Positions 50,008 through 58,484 are shown, numbered from the stretch's first letter. The stretch is 64,000 nt of DNA from Cnuibacter physcomitrellae (GCF_014640535.1 NZ_BMHD01000001.1:3275474-3339473), one strand, 5' to 3'. The notes: generated by a model not told the origin, from the sequence alone. A program made the numbers and translations.

Positions 50008-50061
50008 TTTGTCCAGGTTTCCGTCGCGAATCGCGCGAAAGGCGACGGAAACCTGGACAAA
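50008..50061. repeat. Dispersed palindrome, family A copy 2
   Basis: TTTGTCCAGGTTTCCGTCGC (50008-50027) pairs perfectly over 20 bp with 50042-50061. The stem is identical to that at 19141-19200 except at the loop side. It lies between the convergent proC and trkA genes and can serve as a terminator for both. Confidence 0.9.
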
Positions 50062-50097
50062 CCCCGGGCCGCACGCGCGGACGGGGCACCCCTGGGG

Positions 50098-50772
50098 TCA
50101 GCGGTCGCCGAGGGCGGCGAAGGTCTCGATGTCGGACTCGTTGCCCGACACGATGATGAGGTCGTGGTCGGAGACGACCGTGTTCTCGGTCGCGTAGGTG
50201 AAGGGCTTCCCCGGGCTCTTCACGCCCACGACGGTGACGTGGTACTTCGTGCGCACACCCGACTCGGTGAGGTTGAGTCCGCGGATGGGCTTCGGCGGGA
50301 ACATCTTCACCAGCGCGAAGTCGTCGTCGAACTCGATGAAGTCGAGCATCCGGCCCGAGACCAGGTGGGCGACGCGCTCACCCGCCTCCGCCTCGGGGTA
50401 GATGACGTGGTGCGCGCCGATGCGCTCCAGGATCTTGCCGTGCGAGCGGGAGATCGCCTTGGCCCAGATCTGCGGCACCTCGAGGTCGACCAGGTTCGCG
50501 GTGATCAGCACCGAGGCCTCGATCGACGAGCCGACCGCGACCACGGCGATCTGGAACTCGGCGGCGCCGATCTGGCGGAGCGCCTCGATGTTCTTCGCAT
50601 CCGCCTGCACCGTGTGGGTGACGCGGTCGGACCACTTCTGCACGAGGCCCTCGTCGGAGTCGATGGCCAGCACCTCGCGGCCCTGCCGATCGAGCTGACC
50701 GGCCGTGGCGGCGCCGAAGCGGCCGAGCCCGATGACGAGGACGGGCGCGTCGTGCTTGATGCGGTCAGCCAA
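50098..50772 (-). CDS. Trk potassium uptake regulatory subunit (TrkA/KtrA-type RCK protein)
   Basis: The TTG at 50772, with GGAAGAGAG upstream, gives 224 aa beginning just before VLVIGLGRFGAATAGQL, the NAD-binding RCK_N Rossmann motif, with VLAIDSDEGLV and VGSSIEASVLITANLVDL following. A RCK_C (TrkA_C) domain lies at about 140-224. It gates the TrkH-type channel encoded immediately upstream, whose stop it overlaps by 8 nt. Confidence 0.93.
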   Translation of the reverse strand: MADRIKHDAPVLVIGLGRFGAATAGQLDRQGREVLAIDSDEGLVQKWSDRVTHTVQADAKNIEALRQIGAAEFQIAVVAVGSSIEASVLITANLVDLEVPQIWAKAISRSHGKILERIGAHHVIYPEAEAGERVAHLVSGRMLDFIEFDDDFALVKMFPPKPIRGLNLTESGVRTKYHVTVVGVKSPGKPFTYATENTVVSDHDLIIVSGNESDIETFAALGDR

Positions 50773-52276
50773 CGATGGGTCTCTCTTCCGGTCGCTTGAA
50801 CAGCTGCCTGCGCTCGCTCGCCGCCAGCGCCGCTGCGAGAGTGACTGTACCAACGCGGCCCATGAACATGGTGATGGCGATCACCACCTGGGCGGGCTCC
50901 GAGGCGGATGCGGTGAGCCCGGTCGAGAGGCCGGAGGTCGCGAACGCGGAGATCACGTCGAACAGCACGTAGTCGAGGGGCGCCTTGGTGATCTGCAGCA
51001 CCACGACGGTCGAGACGGCGACGGTGGTGGCGCCCCAGAGGACGACGCTGACGGCCAGGCGGAGCACGTCGGAGGGGATGCGACGACCGAAGGCTTCCAT
51101 GTCCTGCACGCCGCGCGCCTCGGCGAACGCGGCGAGGAAGAGCACGGCGAGCGTGGTCACCTTGATGCCGCCCGCGGTCGACGCCGAGCCGCCGCCGATG
51201 AACATCAGCATGTCGGTGACCAGCAGGCTCGAGCCGTTGAGCTGCGAGATGTCGAACGTCGAGAAGCCGCCCGAGCGCGTCATCATCGACAGGAAGAAGC
51301 TCTGGAACACGGTGTCGCCCGCGTTGAGGCTCCCGAACGACCCGGGGTTGTCGAACTCGAGCACGAGGTAGAGCACGGCGCCGACGACGAAAAGCAGGAG
51401 GCTGGTCACCAGGGTGAGCTTGACGTGCACCGACCAGCGCGCCGGCTTGCCCGCCCGGTCGCGGCGTCGGCGCGCCTTGATCGAGCGGGTGAAGGTGTAG
51501 ATCACGGGGAAGCCGATGCTTCCGAGGAACACGCCGATCATCAGCACGGAGAGGAAGAAGTAGTCGTTCGCGAAGGGGGCGAGGCCCTCGGCGTTCGGCG
51601 AGAACCCGGTGTTGGTGAAGGCCATCGCCGAGTAGTAGAGGCTCTCCCACGCGGCCGTGAGGGGCGGGATGCCGTCGGCGAGCATCCGGGGGAAGAGCAG
51701 GAGCGCGAGGCCCACCTCGATCACCAACGCGCTCACGGCCACCGTGACGAGCAGCCCGCCGATCTCGCCGAGGCGCACCGCCTGCCCCTCCGCCACCGGG
51801 CCGTGGTGCATCCGGAGCGGGTTGGTGTCGCTGGCGGCGATGAGCTTGGCGCGCAGGCCCAGCCGGCGTGAGATGACCAAGCCCAGGATGGAGGCGAGGG
51901 TCAGCACGCCCAGGGCGCCGATGTTGACGCCGATGTAGATGAGGGCGTGCCCGAACGGCGACCAGTGGGTGGCCATGTCGACCGTGGACAGGCCCGTGAC
52001 GCAGATGACCGACACGGCGGTGAAGAGGGAGTCGACGAAGTTCGTCACGCGTCCCTCGGCGGAGGAGATCGGCAGCGAGAACAGCACCGTGAACAGCACG
52101 ATCAGCCCGCCGAAGACGAGGATGGCGAAGCGCGAGGGGGAGTGCTCGGAGAACTCGCGGAGAGCGCTGCGGATGCGGGCGGGCACCGTCCGCGCGCGCA
52201 GCACGGGGTTGCCGGTGGTCCCGGTCCGCCTGCGGCCGGCGCCGGCACGAGGGTCCGGTCCCGTGCGAAGGGACAT
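50765..52276 (-). CDS. TrkH/KtrB-type potassium transporter
   Basis: The ATG at 52276 is chosen because GGAGGAGG precedes it. The 503-aa protein has the four pore-loop repeats of the family, e.g. VICVTGLSTVD, AFTNTGFSPN, MTRSGGFSTFD and SAFATSGLSTG (the last with the typical selectivity-filter Gly). GGGSASTAGGIKVTT is a conserved TrkH helix. It takes up K+ together with the RCK subunit encoded next in the operon. Confidence 0.95.
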   Translation of the reverse strand: MSLRTGPDPRAGAGRRRTGTTGNPVLRARTVPARIRSALREFSEHSPSRFAILVFGGLIVLFTVLFSLPISSAEGRVTNFVDSLFTAVSVICVTGLSTVDMATHWSPFGHALIYIGVNIGALGVLTLASILGLVISRRLGLRAKLIAASDTNPLRMHHGPVAEGQAVRLGEIGGLLVTVAVSALVIEVGLALLLFPRMLADGIPPLTAAWESLYYSAMAFTNTGFSPNAEGLAPFANDYFFLSVLMIGVFLGSIGFPVIYTFTRSIKARRRRDRAGKPARWSVHVKLTLVTSLLLFVVGAVLYLVLEFDNPGSFGSLNAGDTVFQSFFLSMMTRSGGFSTFDISQLNGSSLLVTDMLMFIGGGSASTAGGIKVTTLAVLFLAAFAEARGVQDMEAFGRRIPSDVLRLAVSVVLWGATTVAVSTVVVLQITKAPLDYVLFDVISAFATSGLSTGLTASASEPAQVVIAITMFMGRVGTVTLAAALAASERRQLFKRPEERPIVG

Positions 52277-52388
52277 GCTCCTCCTCCTGCACGATCGGGC
52301 ACCGGGTGCGCGCGCACATTCCACCGTGCGAATGCGGTTCATGCTACCCGGGGGCCCGTGGCGCGTGCAGCGCCGTTACCCTGGTGGC

Positions 52389-52847
52389 ATGCCCGACATC
52401 TTCTCGGTGATCGCCGACCCGACGCGGCGTCAGTTGCTCTCGGTCCTGCTGGACCGGCACCTGTCCGACGAGGAGTCGGCGTCGGGCGCCGCGACCGGCG
52501 AGGCGAGCGTCTCCGAGCTGGTCCACCGGCTCGAGCTGAGCCAGCCGACGGTGTCGAAGCACCTCAAGGTGCTGCGCGATGCCGGACTCGTCGAGGTGCG
52601 GGAGGAGGGGCAGCACCGCTACTACCGGTTGCAGACCGCTCCTCTGGAGGACGTCGAGGACTGGATCGTGCCCTTCCTCGCCGCCTCCGATGAGAGCTCC
52701 GAGGAGGAGGACTCGCTGTGGGAGAACGCCTCGGAGGAGGTCCGGTCTGCCGCGGCGACGTTCGGGCAGAACGTGGGCCGCGCCGCCGCTGAGTCCAGCC
52801 ACCGGTGGCGGTCGATGACGGACTGGCGGTCCCGGCTCCGTAAGTGA
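52389..52847 (+). CDS. ArsR family transcriptional regulator
   Basis: The 152-aa product has the ArsR winged HTH: IFSVIADPTRRQLLSVLL, VSELVHRLELSQPTVSKHLKVLRDAGLVEVREEGQHRYYRL. The canonical CxC metal site is absent, and the C-terminal half is an acidic helical extension, as in non-metal ArsR/SdpR-like regulators. The ATG is 6 nt after TACCCT (52377-52382), leaderless. It is divergent from trkH. Confidence 0.9.
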   Translation: MPDIFSVIADPTRRQLLSVLLDRHLSDEESASGAATGEASVSELVHRLELSQPTVSKHLKVLRDAGLVEVREEGQHRYYRLQTAPLEDVEDWIVPFLAASDESSEEEDSLWENASEEVRSAAATFGQNVGRAAAESSHRWRSMTDWRSRLRK

Positions 52848-52879
52848 GGCGTTGCCGCGGCAGGCGCATCCGCACTTTC

Positions 52880-52909
52880 TTGTGTGCAGGATGTGCGAGC
52901 CCCTATAGT
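52880..52909 (+). promoter_or_regulatory. Promoter of the BldC-like gene
   Basis: TTGTGT (52880-52885) and TATAGT (52904-52909) with an 18-nt spacer form a good vegetative promoter about 68 nt upstream of the start, one of the few clear long-leader promoters in the window. Confidence 0.65.
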
Positions 52910-52977
52910 GTCGAATCATCACTTCTGTCACAGAGGCGGGGCGTCGGGAGTGCGATCGTTCGAGCGTTGGAGTGGGC

Positions 52978-53169
52978 GTGCCTGCAGATCTGAGTGACGT
53001 GCGGTTCCTCACCGTGGCCGAGGTGGCCGACATGATGCGCGTCTCCAAGATGACGGTCTACCGTCTCGTGCACTCCGGCGAGCTCCCCGCCATCCGATTC
53101 GGTCGGTCCTTCAGGGTGCCCGAATCGGCGGTCGCGGCGGTCGTGGAGCGCCGCGTCGACACTGCCTGA
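52978..53169 (+). CDS. BldC-like MerR-type helix-turn-helix protein
   Basis: The GTG at 52978 has GGAG five nt upstream and is preferred over the GTG at 52972. The 63-aa protein is one winged HTH: FLTVAEVADMMRVSKMTVYRLVHSGELPAIRFGRSFRVPESAV, matching the BldC/excisionase-like family. In Streptomyces BldC controls development; in single-celled relatives the role is unknown. It is followed 95 nt later by the bS22 gene, an arrangement seen in other actinobacteria. Confidence 0.92.
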   Translation: MPADLSDVRFLTVAEVADMMRVSKMTVYRLVHSGELPAIRFGRSFRVPESAVAAVVERRVDTA

Positions 53170-53264
53170 GTGGCGCTCGCGCGCATGCGCTAGACTTCTC
53201 CGAGGCGTTTTTCTGCCCGTCCGGCCGGTCTCGGTCCGGCCATCCGACTACGTGTGAGGTTCTT

Positions 53265-53363
53265 GTGGGTTCCGTTATCAAGAAGCGGCGCAAGCGCATG
53301 GCGAAGAAGAAGCACCGCAAGCTGCTTCGCAAGACTCGCCACCAGCGTCGCAACAAGAAGTAG
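53265..53363 (+). CDS. 30S ribosomal protein bS22 (AURKAIP1/COX24 domain)
   Basis: GTG at 53265 to TAG at 53361 encodes 32 aa beginning MGSVIKKRRKRMAKKKHRK and ending RRNKK. The composition (over half Lys/Arg) and the SVIKKRRKRM core are those of bS22, the small actinobacterial 30S protein found near the decoding centre. GAGG lies upstream, a TAGACT -10 box is at 53191-53196, and a strong terminator follows. Confidence 0.96.
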   Translation: MGSVIKKRRKRMAKKKHRKLLRKTRHQRRNKK

Positions 53364-53386
53364 AACGCGAGTTCTGCTGAGCTTCA

Positions 53387-53409
53387 GCGTCGGGCCTCTG
53401 GCCCGGCGC
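53387..53409 (+). terminator. Rho-independent terminator after bS22
   Basis: GCGTCGGGCC and GGCCCGGCGC form a 10-bp stem (one mismatch) with a TCT loop, followed by a T-rich tail (TTTCGCTTTCT). Confidence 0.88.
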
Positions 53410-53443
53410 TTTCGCTTTCTCCGGGGCCCTCGGGCCTCGGAGC

Positions 53444-54385
53444 CTAGCCGCGGTGGCGGCGCCAGCGGCCCGGGGTCGATCCCGTCGCGGCCCGCCAGGC
53501 ACGGATGAACGCGGTGGTGTCGGTATAGCCCACCGAGCTCGCGATGTCGGCCACGCCGAGGTCGGTACCGAGGAGGAGATGCCGCGCCGCGGCGATGCGC
53601 TCGCGCCTGACCAGGGCGCCGAGCGACTCGTCCTCGTGCTCGAACGCCGCGAAGAGCGAGCGCAGCGACACGTGGAACCGGGCGGCGATCGTGGCGGCCG
53701 AGAGATGCGGGTCGGCGAGGTGGAGCCGGACGTGCTCCCTCACCGCGGCGACGAGGTGGCCGGGCAGCACACGGTCCACTCGCCGCAGGGTGGCGTGCTC
53801 GGCCAGCAGGAGCCGGGCCGCCTCGATCACGCGCGCGCTGCTCGCCGTCGAGATCGTGCGGAGCTCGTCGCCGAGGAGGCGTCGCCCGATCGACGCCGTA
53901 CCGCCCCGGATGGCGTACGGTCGGCCGGACCACCCCACGCCGGCGCCGTCGGGCCCGGGTCCGGGCCCGGGCGCGGACCCGGATCCGGGTCCGGATCCGC
54001 CGAGGATCCGCAGGGGGACCTGCACGATGCTGGTCCGGAACTCCTCCGGGTAGCGGAAGGCGAAGGGCCGGCTCGCGTCGTAGACGGCGATGTCGCCCGC
54101 CGAGTAGAGCGTCTGCTCCCCGTCCTGCTCGAGGATCAGCGACCCCGAGTGCACGAGCTGCAGCTGCGTGCTCTCGAGCGCCGTCGGAGGCACCTCGTCG
54201 AGGAGGGCGACGACGTCCTGCGGGACGGACGCGATCTGCGCGACCGCGACGTCGCCGAGGGAGTGCCTGCGCATCCTGCGGTAGACGGCGGTCTCGGAGA
54301 GCGTGGTGGCCTGCATCTGCACGAGCACGCAGCTCGGGTTCGCCGGCAGCTCCACGATCGCCTCTCCACTCGTCCCGACCAGCAT
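53444..54385 (-). CDS. AraC family transcriptional regulator (AraC-binding-like N-terminus)
   Basis: The ATG at 54385 gives 313 aa. The N-terminal ~150 residues are a cupin-like sensor (SLILEQDGEQTLYSAGDIAVYDASRPFAF). The C-terminus is an AraC HTH pair (HLSAATIAARFHVSLRSLFAAFEHEDESLGALVRRERIAAARHLL and VADIASSVGYTDTTAFIRAWRAATGSTPGRWR). A Gly/Pro linker (GPGSGSAPGPGPGPDGAG) encoded by GGNCCNGGN repeats at about 53950-54000 sits between the sensor and DNA-binding halves. It is divergent from the glutaredoxin operon. Confidence 0.9.
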   Translation of the reverse strand: MLVGTSGEAIVELPANPSCVLVQMQATTLSETAVYRRMRRHSLGDVAVAQIASVPQDVVALLDEVPPTALESTQLQLVHSGSLILEQDGEQTLYSAGDIAVYDASRPFAFRYPEEFRTSIVQVPLRILGGSGPGSGSAPGPGPGPDGAGVGWSGRPYAIRGGTASIGRRLLGDELRTISTASSARVIEAARLLLAEHATLRRVDRVLPGHLVAAVREHVRLHLADPHLSAATIAARFHVSLRSLFAAFEHEDESLGALVRRERIAAARHLLLGTDLGVADIASSVGYTDTTAFIRAWRAATGSTPGRWRRHRG

Positions 54386-54427
54386 GACACGGGAACCGGC
54401 CGCCGCGGCCGGGCATAGGGTGGTGAT

Positions 54428-54697
54428 GTGGCCGACGTGCAGATCACCTTCCTCGCGAAGCCCGGGTGCCACCTCTGCGACGAGGCCCGCGTCATCGTGC
54501 GCGACGTGCTCGCCGGTCTCGCCGACCACCCGGATGCGCCCGCCGTGACGTACACGGAGCTGTCGATCCTCGACAACCCGGCCCTGTTCGACGAGTTCGC
54601 CGAGGAGATCCCCGTCGTGATGATCGACGGCGCGGTCCACACCATCTGGCGGGTCGAGCCCGACCGCCTCCGCACCGCGATCCTGGAGAGAGCATGA
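54428..54697 (+). CDS. Glutaredoxin family (DUF836-like) protein
   Basis: The 89-aa thioredoxin-fold protein has the redox motif CHLCDEAR (CxxC) near residue 14 and a cis-Pro region EEIPVVMIDGAVH. This CHLC type is common in actinobacteria next to small-molecule enzymes. The GTG is 6 nt after TAGGGT (54416-54421), leaderless. It is the first gene of a three-gene overlapping operon. Confidence 0.92.
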   Translation: MADVQITFLAKPGCHLCDEARVIVRDVLAGLADHPDAPAVTYTELSILDNPALFDEFAEEIPVVMIDGAVHTIWRVEPDRLRTAILERA

Positions 54698-54993
54698 TCC
54701 GCCACGTCGTCGCCTGGAAGCTGGCCACCACCGACCCCGCACAGAAGGAGGTCGACGCGGCGCGCATCGTCGCCGAGCTGAGCGCGCTCGTGGGGGTGGT
54801 GGACAGCATCCGCTCGCTGCAGGTCGGGGCGAACATGGCGTACGCCGACCGCAACTGGGACGTCGTGCTGGTGGGCGACTTCGACGACCTCGCCGGGCTG
54901 GAGGCGTACCAGGAGCACCCGTCGCACGTGGCCGCCGCCGCTGTGGTGCGATCCCTCGTCGCCGAGCGCGCCTCGGTCGACATCGAGGTGTGA
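54694..54993 (+). CDS. Dabb (stress-response A/B barrel) family protein
   Basis: The ATG overlaps the glutaredoxin stop by 4 nt (ATGA). The 99-aa product begins MIRHVVAWKL and ends in DVVLVGDFDDLAGLEAYQEHPSHVAAAAVVRSL, the Dabb ferredoxin-like signature with its conserved YQxHPxH segment. Dabb proteins dimerise; some cyclise polyketides, most are uncharacterised. Confidence 0.93.
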   Translation: MIRHVVAWKLATTDPAQKEVDAARIVAELSALVGVVDSIRSLQVGANMAYADRNWDVVLVGDFDDLAGLEAYQEHPSHVAAAAVVRSLVAERASVDIEV

Positions 54994-55541
54994 GCGACCG
55001 CTCGCGCCTCGAGACCGCACGGCTCGTCCTCCGGCGGTGGACTCCGGACGACCTCGCGCCGTTCGCGGCGATGAACGCGGACCCCGAGGTGATGAGGTAC
55101 TTCCCGGCTCCGCTGTCGCGCACCGCCTCGGACGCGCTCGCCGCGCGCGCCGATGCCGGGTTCGAGGAGCGCGGCTACGGGCTGTGGGCCCTGTCGCTGC
55201 GGTCGGACGGCTCGTTCCTCGGCTTCACCGGGCTGAACCCGATGCCTCCAGGGGTGCCCGGGTCGGACGGTGTCGAGGTCGGGTGGCGGCTCGCCCGCCC
55301 GTACTGGGGTCACGGCTACGCGACCGAGGCCGCGCGGGCCGCGATCGCCGATGGCTTCGAGGCCGTGGGACTCACACGGATCGACTCGATCACCGCCGTG
55401 CTCAACGAGCCCTCGCAGCGCGTGATGCGGCGGCTCGGGATGTCGCCGGCCGAGCGGTTCGAGCATCCCCGGGTCCCGGAGGGGTCGCCGCTGCGACCGC
55501 ACATCCGCTACGTCCTGGAGCGGCCAGACGGGATGGACTGA
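54990..55541 (+). CDS. GNAT N-acetyltransferase (RimJ/RimL type)
   Basis: The GTG overlaps the Dabb stop by 4 nt. The 183-aa protein has LETARLVLRRWTPDDLAPF at the start, VEVGWRLARPYWGHGYATEAARAAI as the acetyl-CoA loop (GxGYATEA) and LNEPSQRVMRRLGM. This is the RimJ/RimL subgroup that modifies protein N-termini or small amines. It ends the glutaredoxin-Dabb-GNAT operon. Confidence 0.93.
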   Translation: MSDRSRLETARLVLRRWTPDDLAPFAAMNADPEVMRYFPAPLSRTASDALAARADAGFEERGYGLWALSLRSDGSFLGFTGLNPMPPGVPGSDGVEVGWRLARPYWGHGYATEAARAAIADGFEAVGLTRIDSITAVLNEPSQRVMRRLGMSPAERFEHPRVPEGSPLRPHIRYVLERPDGMD

Positions 55542-55587
55542 ACGGACTCCGCTCGCGCCGGGGTCGTGTCCTTGGGGCGGGGGCCTC

Positions 55588-55659
55588 GGGCCGGGCTCGG
55601 GCGGGGCCCAGGGGCGGGGCTCGGGCGGGGCTCTGGGGCGGGGCTCGGGCGGGGCTCGG
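55588..55659. repeat. Three tandem 24-bp G-rich repeats
   Basis: Units at 55588-55611, 55612-55635 and 55636-55659 share GGGCGGGGCTCGGGCGGGGC with 2-3 differences. Each unit carries four runs of at least three G on the plus strand, so G-quadruplex folding is possible. The array ends 21 nt before the FUSC gene's -10 box (TAGTGT, 55681-55686) and so occupies its -35 region. Confidence 0.85.
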
Positions 55660-55692
55660 CTCGCTGTGGGGCGAGGGATGTAGTGTCGGCGC

Positions 55693-57171
55693 GTGCGCGA
55701 TGGGTTGCGGGCTCGACTGGGACGCGGTCTCCTCGCGCTGATCGCCGCCAGCATCGTGGTCGCGGTGCTGCTCGTGGTGCTGCCCGAGCCGTCGGCGGTG
55801 ATGCTCGGGATCGCGCTGAGCGCATCCCTCAGCCGCAGCCAGCTCGAGCGGGATGCGCGGGGCAGGCTCGAGGCGCTGGGGCTGCTGCCGGTGGTCGGCC
55901 TGATCGGCTTCGGGATCGGCGCGCTGCTCCGGGCGGACCTCGTCGCGGGCGCGGTCGTCTACGTCCTCGCGCTCGTCGCCGCGATGCTGCTGCGCGGACG
56001 CGGGCCGCTCTGGCGACGGGTCAGCGCACTGGTCGCGACACCGTTCCTGGCCGTGCTGTTCCTCCCGGCGGCGCCGGGGGCGGATCGCGGTCCCGTGGCC
56101 GCGGTCGTCGTCCCCGTCGGGGTCGCGGTGCTCGCCTGGGCGGCGGTGACGGCGGCGCAGGTGGCCGCCCGCGCGCTCGGGCTGCTCCCGCCGCCTGCGG
56201 TGCGGCCCGCAGCGGCGGAAGCTGCGCGGGCCGACGCGACCCCCGGTGAGGGTGCGGCGACTCCCGGTGCGGGTGCGCCGACTCCCGGTGCGACGGCGGC
56301 GCTGCCGTCCGCCGCGGGGCCGACGCCGGGCGCGGGGCGCTCGGGACTCCGTCCTCCGGCCGAGGTACGGGCGGCGGCGCAGATCGGCGTCGCCCTCGTG
56401 GTCGCGTTCCTCGTCGGAGCGCTCACGTTCGGCGACCACTGGCCCTGGGTCGTGCTGAGCGCCGTCATCGTGGCGTACCTGCCGCGGGGGAGGGCGGATG
56501 CGATCCGCACCGGACTCCATCGCCTCGTCGGGGCGGCGGCGGGCTCGCTCGTGGCGCTCATCCCGGCCGCCGTGCTCCCGGGCGACAGCGTCGTGCTCGT
56601 GGGGCTCGCCCTCGCGGCCATCGGGGTGGGCATCCTGCTCCGCGAGGTCGGCTACGCCGCGTGGGCGTTCGGGGTGACGGTCGCGCTCACGCTGCTCGAG
56701 CGGCTGACCGGCCAGCCCGAGCCGCTGATCGGTCTACGGCTGATCGAGATCGTCATCGGGGTCGCCGTGGGCCTGCTGGCGGTGTGCCTGGTGTTCCCGC
56801 TCCGCACGACCGACGTGGTGCGATCGCGGCTGCGTGACGTGCTGGCGGCGGTCTCGGACCGGCTGGGCGCCGACGACCCGGCGGCGGTGCTGGGGGCGGA
56901 GGCCCGCATCCGCTCGACCCTCCGGGAGCTCGATCGCTCGGCGGCCGGACTGATCGACGCCGGCCGTGTGCTCGCCGTGCTGCGACGGCCGCCGCCGCGA
57001 GCGGTGGAGTGGGTCGCTGACGCGCACGCTCTCGGTGTCTACGCGGCCCGGGCTCCGGCTCCGGCGCCCCCGGCGGTGCGTCGCGCGGTCGGCGACGCCC
57101 GTCGGGCCCTGCGCGCACCCGACGACCTCGGCCCGGCGCTGCGCCGAGCCGCGGACACCACCCGTCGCTAG
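55693..57171 (+). CDS. FUSC family (aromatic acid exporter-like) membrane protein
   Basis: The GTG at 55693 lies 6 nt after TAGTGT, leaderless. The 492-aa protein has two hydrophobic blocks (~12-165 and ~230-375), as in FUSC/AaeB transporters, with the typical DHWPWVVLSAVIVAYLPRGRADAIRTGLHRLVGAAAGS segment in the second. They are separated by an Ala/Pro/Thr linker containing repeated (T)PGAGA units. A cytoplasmic helical domain ends the protein. It probably exports small aromatic or amphipathic compounds. It overlaps aspS by 4 nt at the 3' ends. Confidence 0.88.
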   Translation: MRDGLRARLGRGLLALIAASIVVAVLLVVLPEPSAVMLGIALSASLSRSQLERDARGRLEALGLLPVVGLIGFGIGALLRADLVAGAVVYVLALVAAMLLRGRGPLWRRVSALVATPFLAVLFLPAAPGADRGPVAAVVVPVGVAVLAWAAVTAAQVAARALGLLPPPAVRPAAAEAARADATPGEGAATPGAGAPTPGATAALPSAAGPTPGAGRSGLRPPAEVRAAAQIGVALVVAFLVGALTFGDHWPWVVLSAVIVAYLPRGRADAIRTGLHRLVGAAAGSLVALIPAAVLPGDSVVLVGLALAAIGVGILLREVGYAAWAFGVTVALTLLERLTGQPEPLIGLRLIEIVIGVAVGLLAVCLVFPLRTTDVVRSRLRDVLAAVSDRLGADDPAAVLGAEARIRSTLRELDRSAAGLIDAGRVLAVLRRPPPRAVEWVADAHALGVYAARAPAPAPPAVRRAVGDARRALRAPDDLGPALRRAADTTRR

Positions 57172-58484
57172 GGGAGGAGGCGGGTGGGGCCGCGGAAGAG
57201 GTAGACGACCTCGCGGAGGTTCGACTGGTGCAGCATGAGCATCAGCACGCGGGACAGACCCATGCCGAAGCCGCCGTGCGGAGGCACGCCGTAGCGGAAG
57301 AAGTCGAGGTAGAAGCCGAGCTCGTCGGGGTCGAGCCCCTTCTCCTTCGCCTGCTCGATCAGCACGTCGACGCGGTGCTCGCGCTGGGCTCCCGTCGAGA
57401 TCTCGACGCCGTTGTAGACGAGGTCGTAGCTCTGCGTGAGCGACGGGTCGTCGGCGTGACGCATGTGGTAGAACGGCCGGATGCTCGACGCGTAGTCGGT
57501 GAGGAACACGAAGTCGTGTCCGAACTCCTCCTTGACGTACGCCGCGATCTGGCGCTCGCCCTCCGGGTCCATGTCGTCGTCTGCGCGCTGCACCTCGTAG
57601 CCGCGCTCCGCGACGATCCGCTTCGCCTCCGCCAGCGGGATGCGCGGGAACGGGAGCGTGGGGATCTCCAGCTCCACACCGAACAGCTCGGCGATCTCGG
57701 CGCCGTGCTTCTCCTTCACCGCGGTGATGCCGGCGACCATGAGCTGCTCGTGCATCCGCATGACGTCCTCGGCGGAGTCGATCCACGAGATCTCGGCGTC
57801 GACGCTGGTGAACTCGGTGGCGTGACGGCTCGTGAACGACGGGTCGGCGCGGAACGCCGGGCCCACCTCGAACACGCGGCCGAAGCCGGCCGGCTGCGCC
57901 ATCTGCTTGAAGAACTGCGGGCTCTGCGCGAGGTACGCCTTGCCCTCGAAGTACTCGACCTCGAACAGCTCCGCGCGCGACTCCGACGCCGAGGCCATGA
58001 GCTTCGGGGTGTGGATCTCGATGAAGTCGTTCTCGACCCACCAGGTGCGCCAGGCGTGCTCGAGCGTGGTCTGCACGCGGAAGACGAGGTTCATCTCGGG
58101 GCGGCGGAGGTCGAGGAAGCGCCAGTCGAGACGCTTGTCGATGCCCGAGTCGGCCGCGATCGGGGTCTCGGGGATGGCCTCCGTCTCGACGGTGAGGCTC
58201 GTCAGCTTGACCTCGATGCCGCCGAGCTTCACGCGCTCGTCGTGCTTCAGCTCGCCCGTGACCGTAATGAACGAGCCCTGGGCGAGACCGGAGATCGTCG
58301 TGGCGATCTGCTCGGTCTCGTCGTTCCGCGGGTTGACGAGCTGCACGGCGCCCGACTCGTCGCGCAGCACGACGAACTGCACCTTCTTCTGATCGCGCAC
58401 CGTGTCGACCCATCCGCGGACGGTGACGGGGCCGTCCTCGAGGGCGGCGAGGTTCTTCACAAGGGTGCGTTCGGTCACGGTCAT
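57168..58484 (-). CDS. aspS: Aspartate-tRNA(Asx) ligase, archaeal-type (short, probably non-discriminating)
   Basis: The 438-aa enzyme has an OB-fold anticodon domain (VTVRGWVDTVRDQKKVQFVVLRDESGAVQLV) and a class II core: motif 2 FEVGPAFRADPSFTSRHATEFTSVDAEI and motif 3 GGFGMGLSRVLMLMLHQSNLREVVYLFRGPTRLLP. Lacking the bacterial GAD insertion, it is of the archaeal/AspRS2 type, which commonly charges both tRNA-Asp and tRNA-Asn for GatCAB. TAGACT (58492-58487, minus) is 2 nt from the ATG but 8 nt from an in-frame GTG at 58478, which may be the true leaderless start. Confidence 0.94.
   Translation of the reverse strand: MTVTERTLVKNLAALEDGPVTVRGWVDTVRDQKKVQFVVLRDESGAVQLVNPRNDETEQIATTISGLAQGSFITVTGELKHDERVKLGGIEVKLTSLTVETEAIPETPIAADSGIDKRLDWRFLDLRRPEMNLVFRVQTTLEHAWRTWWVENDFIEIHTPKLMASASESRAELFEVEYFEGKAYLAQSPQFFKQMAQPAGFGRVFEVGPAFRADPSFTSRHATEFTSVDAEISWIDSAEDVMRMHEQLMVAGITAVKEKHGAEIAELFGVELEIPTLPFPRIPLAEAKRIVAERGYEVQRADDDMDPEGERQIAAYVKEEFGHDFVFLTDYASSIRPFYHMRHADDPSLTQSYDLVYNGVEISTGAQREHRVDVLIEQAKEKGLDPDELGFYLDFFRYGVPPHGGFGMGLSRVLMLMLHQSNLREVVYLFRGPTRLLP

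Noticed and set aside
55588-55659. CRISPR-like array
   Set aside because: The units are contiguous 24-mers without spacers and no cas gene is present; it is a simple tandem repeat.
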